Assembly: GCF_018614775.1 (NCBI RefSeq)
Contig: NZ_JAGGOF010000016.1
Coordinates: 1-64,000, forward strand
Source: Pseudomonas fluorescens
Lineage (GTDB): Bacteria; Pseudomonadota; Gammaproteobacteria; Pseudomonadales; Pseudomonadaceae
Length of the DNA stretch: 64,000 nucleotides
Direction of reading: 5' to 3'
Part shown: positions 28,391 to 36,797 of the stretch, piece by piece
Layout: each line of letters opens with the position of its first letter
Numbering within the stretch: position 1 is the first letter of the stretch
The notes under the pieces: model-generated
What the model saw: only the letters and a program-made list of their open reading frames with translations
Database searches by the model: none
Told to the model about the DNA's origin: nothing
Position numbers and translations under genes: made by a program

Positions 28391-30570
28391 GCCCCGGACG
28401 CTCCGATCAGGAACCAGAAGCGGCAGCAAACACCCTCGGGCGCGAAAGTGAGATTGAACTGGCCGCCAAGGTCACGTTCGATGCAACGCTTCATCAGGCG
28501 CGAACCCAGCCCTTCACGCTGCGGCGGGGACACCGGCGGGCCGCCATGCTCGCGCCAGTCCAGGGTCAGCAAGGTGCCATTCGCCTGGGGTTGCAGGTTC
28601 CAGGTGACCGACAAGGTCCCCGTCTCGACTGACATCGCGCCGTACTTGAGTGCGTTGATCGCCAGTTCGTTGAGGGTCATGGTGAGGTTGAGCGCCACTC
28701 GGGTGCCAACGTTGATGGAGGCGCCTTCGACCTTGATGCGCTGGGGCTCCAGCCCGAAGACCGGCATCAGCACTTCATTGGCCAGGGAATCGAGCGGGGT
28801 CTCGCCCCAGTGCCGCTTCGTCAGCAGGTCATGGGCCCGGGACAATGCCAGCAGCCTGGCTTCGAAACGCCGGTAGCCGTCCTTGGCATCGTCGGCATTG
28901 CGGGCGGTCTGGGCGGCCAGGGATTGCACCGTGGCGAGGGTATTCTTGACCCGATGATTGAGTTCGTCGATCAGGGTTTTCTGGCGATTTTCCGCCTGTT
29001 TGCGCTCGGTGATGTCCACCAGCATGTTGATCGCGCCCACCAGGTTGCCATTGGCGTCATGCAAAGGCGTGGGATACGGATTGAACGGCACGCGGGTGCC
29101 ATCCGGCCGCTCGGCGACGGCCTCGACGCCACGAATCGTGCGGTTCTCCTTCAATGCCACCGCCATCGGGCACTGATCATGGGGCAGCGCGCTGCCGTCG
29201 GTGTTGAATAGTTTCCAGGTCACGCACCACAGGTCGCCCAGTTGCGGCGTACGGCCCGACAACTCGACGGCCGCGCGATTGAAGAAGGTGATGCGGCCTT
29301 CAGCATCGGTGGTGTACACCGCGGCGGGCAGCGCTTCGAGGACATTGCGCAAGTGGCGTTCGCTTTCGCGGACCTGGTTTTCCATGCGCCGGGCGGCCGT
29401 CACGTCCTGGAGCACCCGCACGCCATAGCGGAACTCGCCATCGGCATTGCGCACCGAAGAACTGTGCACATCGAGATAGACGACTTCGCCATCCGGCTTG
29501 AGTGCGCGCTTGCGCAGGACGTAGGTGTCCAGTTCTCCGGCCACCTGGCGCGCGTACAACGCCGCGTCCTCTTCGATGCCGTCCGGGTGGGTATAGTCCA
29601 GGAACGTCATCGCCAGGAGTTCTTCGCGAGAGCGACCGAGCATATTGCACAGGGCATCGTTTACTCGCAGCAGCCGACCATCGACACCCGCCTCGGCAAT
29701 GCCGATGGTCGCGGCTTCATACGTCGCGGCCAGTCGGTCGTCGCTCTCCTGGCGCGCCGCCTCCGCCGCATGGACGCAGGTCACGTCGATGGTGAAGCAG
29801 CGGGTATTGAAGAGCTTGCCGTCTTCGAAGCGGCCATTGGAGGTGATATTCACATACTTGATCGAACCGTCCTTGGCCCTCAAGCGTGCCGGGTAGCTTT
29901 CCAGGCAATCACCGCTACCGAGTTTGTGGAGAATGTCGCCGATCACCGGCTCATCGAGATGAAACTCGGTAATGGGCCGGCCGATGTATTCATCTGCCGA
30001 GTAACCCAACAGCGCCAGTTCAGCCTTGTTGGCGCGCAGGATAATGCCCTCGCCACTGACGATGTGCAGGCCCACGGCGCTGTTTTCGAAAAAGTCTTCG
30101 AGGTCGGCGCTCTTGCGTCGCAACTCCTCGGCCATGGCGTGGTGCGCCGTGATGTCCTGGAAGCAGTTGATTGCGCCTTGGACGACGCCACGTTGATCCC
30201 TGAGGGTGCGCACGTTCATCAGCGCCACGAACCGCGAGCCATCCGGACGCTGAATAAGAATTTCCTGGTTGCGTGACGCCAACCCTGTTTTGAGCGCCGA
30301 GGCGACCGGACAGTCATCGAACGCCAGCGGCGTGCCGTCGATCCGGAACAGGTTATGGGAGCCACAGAAACGGTCGCCTTTGGCGCCGAGTACGGGCGTA
30401 CGCCCCCATAACTCGGCCGCCTCGCTGTTATACCTGACGAGCCAACCGTCCTTGTCACAGAGATACACCGCACCGGGAATGGCTTCGAGTGCGTTTGCCC
30501 CGATCAACAGCAGGCTTTCGTACTCGCTCGGCGTCAGGGTTTCCCTGGACAGCTCTTCAATGTTCAACAT
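28387..30570 (-). CDS. Multi-PAS HWE-type sensor histidine kinase
   Basis: 727-aa soluble kinase. Four PAS domains are readable at about 25-140, 155-270, 285-400 and 415-530, with PAC-type tails (QGAINCFQDIT, VRVLQDVT, GAINMLVDIT). The dimerisation domain has the phospho-acceptor His in DELNHRVKNTLATVQSLA followed by LSRAHDLLTKRHWG, characteristic of HWE kinases, and a terminal ATPase domain (LNELAINALKYGA; GLGSRLMKR). No membrane segment. Start chosen at 30570 with GAGG 6 bases upstream. Forms a two-gene unit with the receiver; the family often responds to light or general stress, but no chromophore residue stands out. Confidence 0.87.
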   Translation of the reverse strand: MLNIEELSRETLTPSEYESLLLIGANALEAIPGAVYLCDKDGWLVRYNSEAAELWGRTPVLGAKGDRFCGSHNLFRIDGTPLAFDDCPVASALKTGLASRNQEILIQRPDGSRFVALMNVRTLRDQRGVVQGAINCFQDITAHHAMAEELRRKSADLEDFFENSAVGLHIVSGEGIILRANKAELALLGYSADEYIGRPITEFHLDEPVIGDILHKLGSGDCLESYPARLRAKDGSIKYVNITSNGRFEDGKLFNTRCFTIDVTCVHAAEAARQESDDRLAATYEAATIGIAEAGVDGRLLRVNDALCNMLGRSREELLAMTFLDYTHPDGIEEDAALYARQVAGELDTYVLRKRALKPDGEVVYLDVHSSSVRNADGEFRYGVRVLQDVTAARRMENQVRESERHLRNVLEALPAAVYTTDAEGRITFFNRAAVELSGRTPQLGDLWCVTWKLFNTDGSALPHDQCPMAVALKENRTIRGVEAVAERPDGTRVPFNPYPTPLHDANGNLVGAINMLVDITERKQAENRQKTLIDELNHRVKNTLATVQSLAAQTARNADDAKDGYRRFEARLLALSRAHDLLTKRHWGETPLDSLANEVLMPVFGLEPQRIKVEGASINVGTRVALNLTMTLNELAINALKYGAMSVETGTLSVTWNLQPQANGTLLTLDWREHGGPPVSPPQREGLGSRLMKRCIERDLGGQFNLTFAPEGVCCRFWFLIGASGA

Positions 30571-30958
30571 TGTCATCCTCAATCTTTCACGGCGCCGCAA
30601 TGGAGTCTAGAGTACGATTGCCCGCAGGAGTTCAGGAAGAACTCGACGCCAGGTCCCTTGAGCCTCAAAAAACCGAACAGGGCTTGAGGCGCGTCCACCA
30701 TTAACGCACGCATTCGCGGCGTCGGACACTGCAAGGCGCCAGTTTCCGGCGCTTGACGGCGGAAAACCTTCTACTATTCTCAGAATCAGCCCGATTCGAG
30801 CTCCCTAAGGGCCTAAATGACGACAATGAGCGAGCAGTTGAGAGCAGCAAGTGCGCTACTGCTGTGGGACCAGAAGTCGGGCTGAAGCTGAACATACCCA
30901 GCCTTGGTTGTAGTTTTCACAACAGCACTTCTCAGGATAGCTCCATGGAGAGTGCGTG
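30571..30958. other. Intergenic region with short conserved segment upstream of protease
   Basis: 388 bp without a firmly supported gene. At about 30662-30722 lies a segment similar to one at 32371-32431 on the other side of the protease gene. Read on the minus strand both give the peptide pattern ALMV(D/Q)APQALF(G/K)F, with mostly silent third-base differences. A short plus-strand frame from TTG 30753 ends in TGATG at the protease start, which could couple translation, but nothing else supports it as a gene. Confidence 0.4.
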
Positions 30959-32311
30959 ATGAACAAAACCTATAATTTGCTTGTAAAGTTCACCCCAAAC
31001 AGTATTTCCAATGTAATAAATGGAAAGATATTCTTCAATGAATCAGGAAAAACATCAGAAGAGGCGAGCTTTTTATCCCATCTGGAATATCGCCATGTCA
31101 TTGCGGATCTGGCAGCGACGGGCACAATAAAAAACGAAGAAAACAGTATTGATTTTTCCCAATACAAGGGACTCGTTTATATCAAAGACGCCCCCTGCAT
31201 GTCATTTGAAGAGTTGCAGCGCCTCGCCACAGCGTTGAGGGATACGGACATCGTTGAATATGTCGAGATCGAGCCAGTCGAGCCTGAGCTTGATCCAGCC
31301 GGGCCTGCTCCGACGCCGTCAGGCGAACGCAGGTCGGCAGGGCCCACGAGTACAACTCCGAACTTTGTTGATCGCCAGGATTATCTCCAAGGTGATTTGG
31401 GATCAGATGTCGTTGGTATTGATGCCATGAATGCTTGGCGATTATTTGAGGCTACAGGGCAAGGAATTAGATGTGCAGATATCGAAAACGGTCATTTCGC
31501 TTACGATCATGAAGATCTGGAAGGCGCTAATTTCATAGAGCTCGTTCCGATGTCCGGTGAGAATACTAATGACCACGGCACTGCAGTTGCCGGTGTCGTC
31601 TTTGCCAGAAACAATGGGTTTGGCATGCTCGGCGTTGCCCATGAGATTGATGTATTTTATGGGATTTCCCAAGGCCCTCTTGGTCGTGTTGGCGGTATTG
31701 CTGAGGGATTGAGACATTTAAGAGCCGGAGACGTGTTTATATATGAAATGCAAACTGGCGGCCGTGAGGGCCGATTGGTACCCGCTGATTTTGATAGAGG
31801 TGTTTGGGACATAACAAAACAGGCCACAGATGCTGGAATCATTGTTATCGCCGCCGCCGGTAATGGCAATGAAGATCTGGACCATCCGTTTTATGAGGAA
31901 TATAGAAACCGTGGGGACAATGGAAGCATTCTCGTCGGCGCTGGAACACGGAGAGGCCGTAATCGCTTCACTTTTTCTACCTTTGGCAGCCCGATACATT
32001 TACAGGGGTGGGGTGATGGCTCTGTAGCCACTTGCGGCGTTGGTGATCTTTTTAATGAGGGGCCTACGAAGACTTATACCTCACTTTTTGCAGCAACCTC
32101 TGCGGCCACGGCAGTTGTAGGTGCAGCCATCATTGCGGTGCAGTCATGGTTTAAAAGGACTGGCACGGTAATAACCCCAAGACACATGAGAGAGCTATTG
32201 ATTCGGACGGGGACACCTCAAGGAACAGGGGGGCATATCGGTCCACTTCCCAATATCGTGAATGCCATTGCTTCACAGTCTGCGGTCGAACGGCCGACGC
32301 CGGTGATCTGA
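30959..32311 (+). CDS. Subtilisin-like S8 serine protease
   Basis: 450-aa protein. N-terminal about 100 residues look like a pro-domain; a proline-rich linker follows (PVEPELDPAGPAPTPSG). The catalytic domain has Asp in CADIENGH, His in DHGTAVAGVVFA, oxyanion Asn in AAAGNGNE, and Ser in ATSAATAVVGAA, where the usual GTS is ATS. No signal peptide is seen, so it is cytoplasmic or exported by another route. Codon use is more AT-rich than the flanks, and related 60-bp segments flank it, suggesting acquisition. ATG at 30959 follows GGAGAG. Confidence 0.82.
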   Translation: MNKTYNLLVKFTPNSISNVINGKIFFNESGKTSEEASFLSHLEYRHVIADLAATGTIKNEENSIDFSQYKGLVYIKDAPCMSFEELQRLATALRDTDIVEYVEIEPVEPELDPAGPAPTPSGERRSAGPTSTTPNFVDRQDYLQGDLGSDVVGIDAMNAWRLFEATGQGIRCADIENGHFAYDHEDLEGANFIELVPMSGENTNDHGTAVAGVVFARNNGFGMLGVAHEIDVFYGISQGPLGRVGGIAEGLRHLRAGDVFIYEMQTGGREGRLVPADFDRGVWDITKQATDAGIIVIAAAGNGNEDLDHPFYEEYRNRGDNGSILVGAGTRRGRNRFTFSTFGSPIHLQGWGDGSVATCGVGDLFNEGPTKTYTSLFAATSAATAVVGAAIIAVQSWFKRTGTVITPRHMRELLIRTGTPQGTGGHIGPLPNIVNAIASQSAVERPTPVI

Positions 32312-32370
32312 AGACGGCAGCCAGCTCGATCCCCTGGCGGTGGTGACCACGGCATCCCTACACTCCTGCG

Positions 32371-32431
32371 AGCCTCAAAACTTGAAGAGTGCCTGGGGTG
32401 CCTGGACCATTAATGCATGCATCAACGACGC
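32371..32431 (-). repeat. Second copy of the short segment flanking the protease
   Basis: Similar to 30662-30722. On the minus strand it ends a reading frame with MHALMVQAPQALFKF then a stop. The substitutions between the copies fall mostly at third codon positions, which suggests both once coded for the end of the same small protein family. It may be the end of a small minus-strand gene running from within 32375-32776, but that longer frame has no other support. The rest of the 32312-32750 gap shows nothing clear. Confidence 0.35.
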
Positions 32432-32750
32432 CGAACATTCCAACGAGGCGCGGGCGAATTCAAGGTTCCGCGGGGCGGTTGCGCCCAATCGATAGATACC
32501 GGATCCCTTCATCCACACCTGCCCGCCCTGCCCCAGCGCCATCAACCCCGGCAAGTCCATCAGGTTGGCATGCTCCGCTGACGGATGGTGCTCGCTCAGC
32601 CCCCTTGTGTCATCACGGCTCAATAGACCCAATGAACGCCACGTAGTAGAGTGCGTAAAAACCGATAAATATCCATTTCTAGGAGACTGAAGTGACCCGA
32701 AGCCAAGTGGACTTGACCGGCATCGTTCCGACAGTTGGAGCGGCAACCGC

Positions 32751-34463
32751 ATGATCGACATCACCGAAGTCTCCATCGCCCAATTGCGCGCCGCGCTCGA
32801 ATCCGGTCAGACGACAGCGGTCGAGCTGGTTGAGGCGTATCTCGCCCGCATCGATGCCTACGACGGTCCGGACACGCTCACGGCCCTCAACGCCGTCGTG
32901 GTGCGCAACCCTGATGCACTCGAGGAAGCGCGGGCGTCCGATGCGCGTCGGGCCAGCGGCCAGTTGCTTGGCCCGCTCGACGGTATTCCCTATACGGCCA
33001 AGGACAGTTATCTGGTCAAGGGGCTTACCGCCGCGTCCGGGAGCCCGGCGTTCAAGGATCTGGTTGCGTATCGCGATGCGTTCACCATTGAACGCCTGCG
33101 TGCCGCCGGCGCCATCTGCCTGGGCAAGACCAATATGCCGCCCATGGCGAACGGTGGCATGCAGCGTGGGGTGTATGGCCGGGCCGAGAGCCCGTACAAC
33201 GCCGACTACCTGACCGCGCCTTTTGCTTCGGGCTCCTCGAACGGCGCCGGGACCGCAACGGCGGCCAGCTTCGCGGCCTTCGGCCTCGCCGAGGAAACCT
33301 GGTCGAGCGGACGCGGCCCGGCGTCGAACAACGGTTTGTGTGCCTACACGCCTTCGCGGGGCGTGATCTCGGTGCGGGGCAACTGGCCGCTGACACCGAC
33401 CATGGACGTGGTCGTACCCTACGCCCGGACCATGGCCGACCTGCTCGAAGTGCTGGACGTGGTGGTGGCGAACGACCCCGACACCCGCGGCGACCTGTGG
33501 CGCCTGCAACCCTGGGTGCCGATTCCGAGTGTCGACGCGGTTCGTCCCGCCTCGTATCCGAGCCTTGCCAGCACCCCGGGTGCGCTCGCCGGGAAGCGGT
33601 TCGGCGTGCCGCGCATGTACATCAACGCCGACCCTGAAGCGGGCACGGCAGAAGCGCCGGGCATCGGTGGCCCGACAGGACAGCGTATCCACACCCGCGC
33701 CTCGGTGATCGACCTCTGGGAAGCCGCGCGCAAAGCGCTCGAAGCCAATGGCGCCGAGGTGGTCGAAGTGGATTTCCCGTTGGTGTCCAACTGCGAGGGC
33801 GATCGCCCTGGCGCGCCCACCGTATTTACCCGGGGCCTGGTATCCAAGGCGTTCCTGCACCACGAACTGTGGGACTTGTCGGCCTGGGCATTCGATGACT
33901 TCCTGCGGGCCAACGGCGATCCGAAACTCAATCGCCTGGTCGACGTCGACGGGCCGAAGATTTTCCCTCACGATCCCGGCACCCTGCCCAACCGGGAGGA
34001 TGATCTCGCCGCCGGCATGGAGGAGTACGTGAAAATGGCCGAGCGCGGCATTACGCCTTGGGACCAGATCCCGACCCTGCCCGACGGACTGCGTGGCCTC
34101 GAAGAAACCCGCCGGATCGACCTCGAAGAGTGGATGGAGCGGCTGGGCCTGGACGCGGTGATCTTCCCCACCGTCGCCGACGTTGGGCCCGCGGATGCGG
34201 ATATCAATCCGGCATCTGCCGATATCGCCTGGAGCAATGGGGTCTGGGTCGCCAACGGCAACCTCGCCATTCGCCACCTGGGCGTGCCTACCGTCACCGT
34301 GCCGATGGGCGTCATGGCGGACATTGGCATGCCGGTCGGACTGACGTTTGCCGGCCGGGCCTATGACGATTCGAAGCTGTTGCAGTGGGCGTCGGCGTTT
34401 GAATCGATTGAGTCCAAGCGCTTGATTCCCCCGCGCACTCCGCCGTTGTCGACGGGTAACTGA
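32751..34463 (+). CDS. Amidase-signature family hydrolase
   Basis: 570-aa enzyme hydrolysing an amide bond. Ser-cisSer-Lys catalytic elements: Lys in YTAKDSY, and the serine pair in GSSNGAGTATA (family form GGSSGG). The N-terminal helix region (SIAQLRAALESGQTTAVELVEAYLARI) is typical. It is longer than the 470-500 aa common form, with an insert around 290-320. GGAG lies upstream of the ATG. A porin of the OprD family follows, so the pair may serve uptake and hydrolysis of an amide-containing compound (inference). Confidence 0.88.
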   Translation: MIDITEVSIAQLRAALESGQTTAVELVEAYLARIDAYDGPDTLTALNAVVVRNPDALEEARASDARRASGQLLGPLDGIPYTAKDSYLVKGLTAASGSPAFKDLVAYRDAFTIERLRAAGAICLGKTNMPPMANGGMQRGVYGRAESPYNADYLTAPFASGSSNGAGTATAASFAAFGLAEETWSSGRGPASNNGLCAYTPSRGVISVRGNWPLTPTMDVVVPYARTMADLLEVLDVVVANDPDTRGDLWRLQPWVPIPSVDAVRPASYPSLASTPGALAGKRFGVPRMYINADPEAGTAEAPGIGGPTGQRIHTRASVIDLWEAARKALEANGAEVVEVDFPLVSNCEGDRPGAPTVFTRGLVSKAFLHHELWDLSAWAFDDFLRANGDPKLNRLVDVDGPKIFPHDPGTLPNREDDLAAGMEEYVKMAERGITPWDQIPTLPDGLRGLEETRRIDLEEWMERLGLDAVIFPTVADVGPADADINPASADIAWSNGVWVANGNLAIRHLGVPTVTVPMGVMADIGMPVGLTFAGRAYDDSKLLQWASAFESIESKRLIPPRTPPLSTGN

Positions 34464-34467
34464 CCAT

Positions 34468-34663
34468 TTGGGAGCGAGCCTGCTCGCGATGACGGCGGCA
34501 CATTCAACAGAGACGCAAGCAGACCCACCGCCATCGCGAGCAGGCTCGCTCCCACAATGGACTTCGGGTGTTCCCGGCACCTGCGAACGACGGAAAACCC
34601 TGTGGGAGCGAGCCTGCTCGCGATGACCCTGGCACATTTAATAGAGATGCAAGCAGACCCACC
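34468..34663. repeat. REPIN plus a further REP
   Basis: An inverted REP pair at 34468-34557 (GGGAGCGAGCCTGCTCGCGATG and its inverse) followed by one more forward REP at 34600-34634 and a partial spacer. They fill the gap between the amidase and OprD-type genes. No gene is seen in 34464-34785. Confidence 0.85.
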
Positions 34664-34785
34664 CCAGTCCTAATTAACAACGTTTAACTCGCCCACCCAC
34701 CTCCCGCCACCAAGAATGAACCCCCCGGTCCAGAGCTGTTTCCCCTGCGCGAAGCGGCAGACCGATTTCACGCGGGACGTCACCC

Positions 34786-36114
34786 ATGTCGCTTGCATCA
34801 AAAAACCTCACCGTGCTCCAACCGCTCTGGCTTCTGGCCTTGCTGACCGGCAGCGCCGCAGCAGAACCAGGCCAGGACCAGGCTGGCTTTCTCGACGGGG
34901 CACAGCTTGACGTGCTCAGCCGCAATTTCTACCTCAACAGCGACTATCGCTCGCCAAACCCATCGGGCAAAAGCTACAAGCAGGAATGGGCCCAGGGGTT
35001 CATTGCCTCTTTCGAGTCCGGCTTCACGCCCGGCACGATCGGCGTAGGCCTCGACGCCCACGGCTTCCTCGGCTTGAAGCTGGACGGCGGCAAAGGCCAC
35101 TCGGGGACGGGATTATTGCCGCTGGATGATGACGGCCGCAGTGAAGACCAGTATTCCAGCGCGGGCGGCGCCTTGAAATTCAACACGTCACGGACCACCC
35201 TGGCCGTCGGTGAAATGACCGTGGAAACCCCGGTGTTCGACACCGCCGACAAACGCCTGCAACCGGAATACGCCAGCGGCGTGCTGCTGCGCAGTCGTGA
35301 ACTTGAAGGCGTCGACTTGCGGGCGGGCCATTTCAGCGCGTTCAAGAATCAGGACGCCTCCACCGCCAAGGGTGATTTTTCCGGTTACGGCGCCACCACC
35401 CGCCACGGCACGATCGACTTCATAGGGGCCGACCTGCTCAGCGGACAGCCCCTCGGCGGCGCGCTCTACGCCTCCGAACTGAGTGACACCTGGCGCCAGT
35501 ACTACGCCAATCTGCACATCCCCCTTGGCAAGCTGTTTCTCGATGGCAACCTGTATCACACCACTGATTATGGCAGGGCCGCCGCCGGTGATATCGATAC
35601 CACGGCCTATAGCCTTTCCGGCAAGTATCGACTCAACGCCCAGGCCTTCACCCTGGCCTACCAGAAAATCAACGGCGACACGCCATTCGATTTCGTCGGC
35701 GGCGACTCGATCTACTTGGCCAACTCGATCAAATATGCCGATTTCAATGGCCCGGGCGAGCGCTCCTGGCAAGCGCGCTATGACCTCGACCTGGGCACAC
35801 TGGGCATTCCCGGCCTGAGTTTCATGGCGCGCTACGTGACAGGACGCGGCATAGACGGCAGTCACGCCCCACAAGGCGGTGCCTATAATCCGTTCGATCC
35901 GGACGCTGGAACCTACCGGCCACAACAAGGCGACGGCGGGCGCCATTGGGAACGCGACCTGGATGTGCACTACGTCGTACAGACAGGCCCGGCCAAGGAT
36001 CTGTCGTTGCAACTGTCCCACGTCACCCACCGTGCCAACAGCGCTCAGGCTGGGGATGACATCGACAGGTTGTACATCGTCGTCCAGTACCCGCTCAAGC
36101 TGGGACCGTTCTGA
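34786..36114 (+). CDS. OprD-family outer-membrane porin
   Basis: 442-aa outer-membrane channel with a signal peptide (LLALLTGSAAAE) and OprD features: NFYLNSDYR near the N-terminus, EWAQGFIASFESGFTPGTIG, GLDAHGFLGLKLD, a RRxxx-type loop region with ELSDTWRQYYANL, and a C-terminal Phe (PLKLGPF). OprD paralogues import basic amino acids, aromatic acids or peptides; the substrate here cannot be read from sequence. It follows the amidase on the same strand, with REPs in between. Confidence 0.92.
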   Translation: MSLASKNLTVLQPLWLLALLTGSAAAEPGQDQAGFLDGAQLDVLSRNFYLNSDYRSPNPSGKSYKQEWAQGFIASFESGFTPGTIGVGLDAHGFLGLKLDGGKGHSGTGLLPLDDDGRSEDQYSSAGGALKFNTSRTTLAVGEMTVETPVFDTADKRLQPEYASGVLLRSRELEGVDLRAGHFSAFKNQDASTAKGDFSGYGATTRHGTIDFIGADLLSGQPLGGALYASELSDTWRQYYANLHIPLGKLFLDGNLYHTTDYGRAAAGDIDTTAYSLSGKYRLNAQAFTLAYQKINGDTPFDFVGGDSIYLANSIKYADFNGPGERSWQARYDLDLGTLGIPGLSFMARYVTGRGIDGSHAPQGGAYNPFDPDAGTYRPQQGDGGRHWERDLDVHYVVQTGPAKDLSLQLSHVTHRANSAQAGDDIDRLYIVVQYPLKLGPF

Positions 36115-36125
36115 CCCGGGCAGCC

Positions 36126-36662
36126 TCAGGTTCCGGCCGGGTAAGTCAATTGAGTCCCGCTCACCTTCGCGGCGGGATTCATGACGGCCTTGTTCGACTT
36201 TTCCCTGTCCATGATATGGATGACTTCAATGCCACGCAGCAGCAGGTAATCCGTGACGATCCGCCGATGACAGCGCCACCAGACAGCTTCCGCGCACATG
36301 ATCGCGCAGCATTGGCTTTTGCTCAGTTCCATGAGGCGGATCAGGCCTGTTTCGAACGCGTCCGAGAGCGCGTAATCGGCATAATTGTGAAAGCTTCGAT
36401 TGTCCCAGAACCCATTGACGTCCTCAGGGACGGTCCTGGACTTCTTGCGCAAACCACCCAACTGTTCGATCTGCTCGTGCCGGATACCCACCTGAGCCAA
36501 CTGTCCTGGAAAGGTATCCAGGTTGTATTGCGGGTTGGTGCGTGAGCGTGGAACGGTCCTTACGTCGACCACAGTCTCGACGCCAAAGCCTTTCACAATG
36601 TCGACGAATTCGTCGAAGGTCCGGGTGGAGTGTCCGATCGTATAAACACGTGAGCTTTCCAT
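36126..36662 (-). CDS. DUF488 family protein
   Basis: 178 aa. DUF488 signatures are YTIGHSTRTFDEFVDIV at the N-terminus, DVRTVPRSR, and CAEAVWWRCHRRIVTDYLL with the conserved cysteines. Function unknown. Converges with the OprD gene with 11 bp between stops; the ATG at 36662 is taken as start. Confidence 0.88.
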   Translation of the reverse strand: MESSRVYTIGHSTRTFDEFVDIVKGFGVETVVDVRTVPRSRTNPQYNLDTFPGQLAQVGIRHEQIEQLGGLRKKSRTVPEDVNGFWDNRSFHNYADYALSDAFETGLIRLMELSKSQCCAIMCAEAVWWRCHRRIVTDYLLLRGIEVIHIMDREKSNKAVMNPAAKVSGTQLTYPAGT

Positions 36663-36740
36663 AAATGAAGATCCAATGCGGGACTGGGTGTTCGCATTAG
36701 GTCACCCGCTGCGCTATTGGTTCTTGAAAGGTCTACGCCC

Positions 36741-36786
36741 CTTTGGCGAGAGGGCTTGCTCCCGCTGGGCTGCCCAGCAGCCCTTT
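36741..36786. repeat. REP-like element
   Basis: GGCGAGAGGGCTTGCTCCCGC followed by GGGCTGCCCAGCAGCCC, the same subtype as at 2840. It lies between the divergent-stop side of the flavoprotein gene and the DUF488 start. Confidence 0.6.
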
Positions 36787-36797
36787 TGCATCACTCA

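Noticed and set aside
30753..30959. 68-codon plus-strand frame ending in TGATG at the protease start
   Set aside because: It has a TTG start, no ribosome site and no recognisable sequence; the overlap alone is weak evidence.
32679..34637. 652-codon open frame on the minus strand
   Set aside because: Antisense to the amidase and REP elements; composition is that of a shadow frame (His/Arg/Gly-rich).
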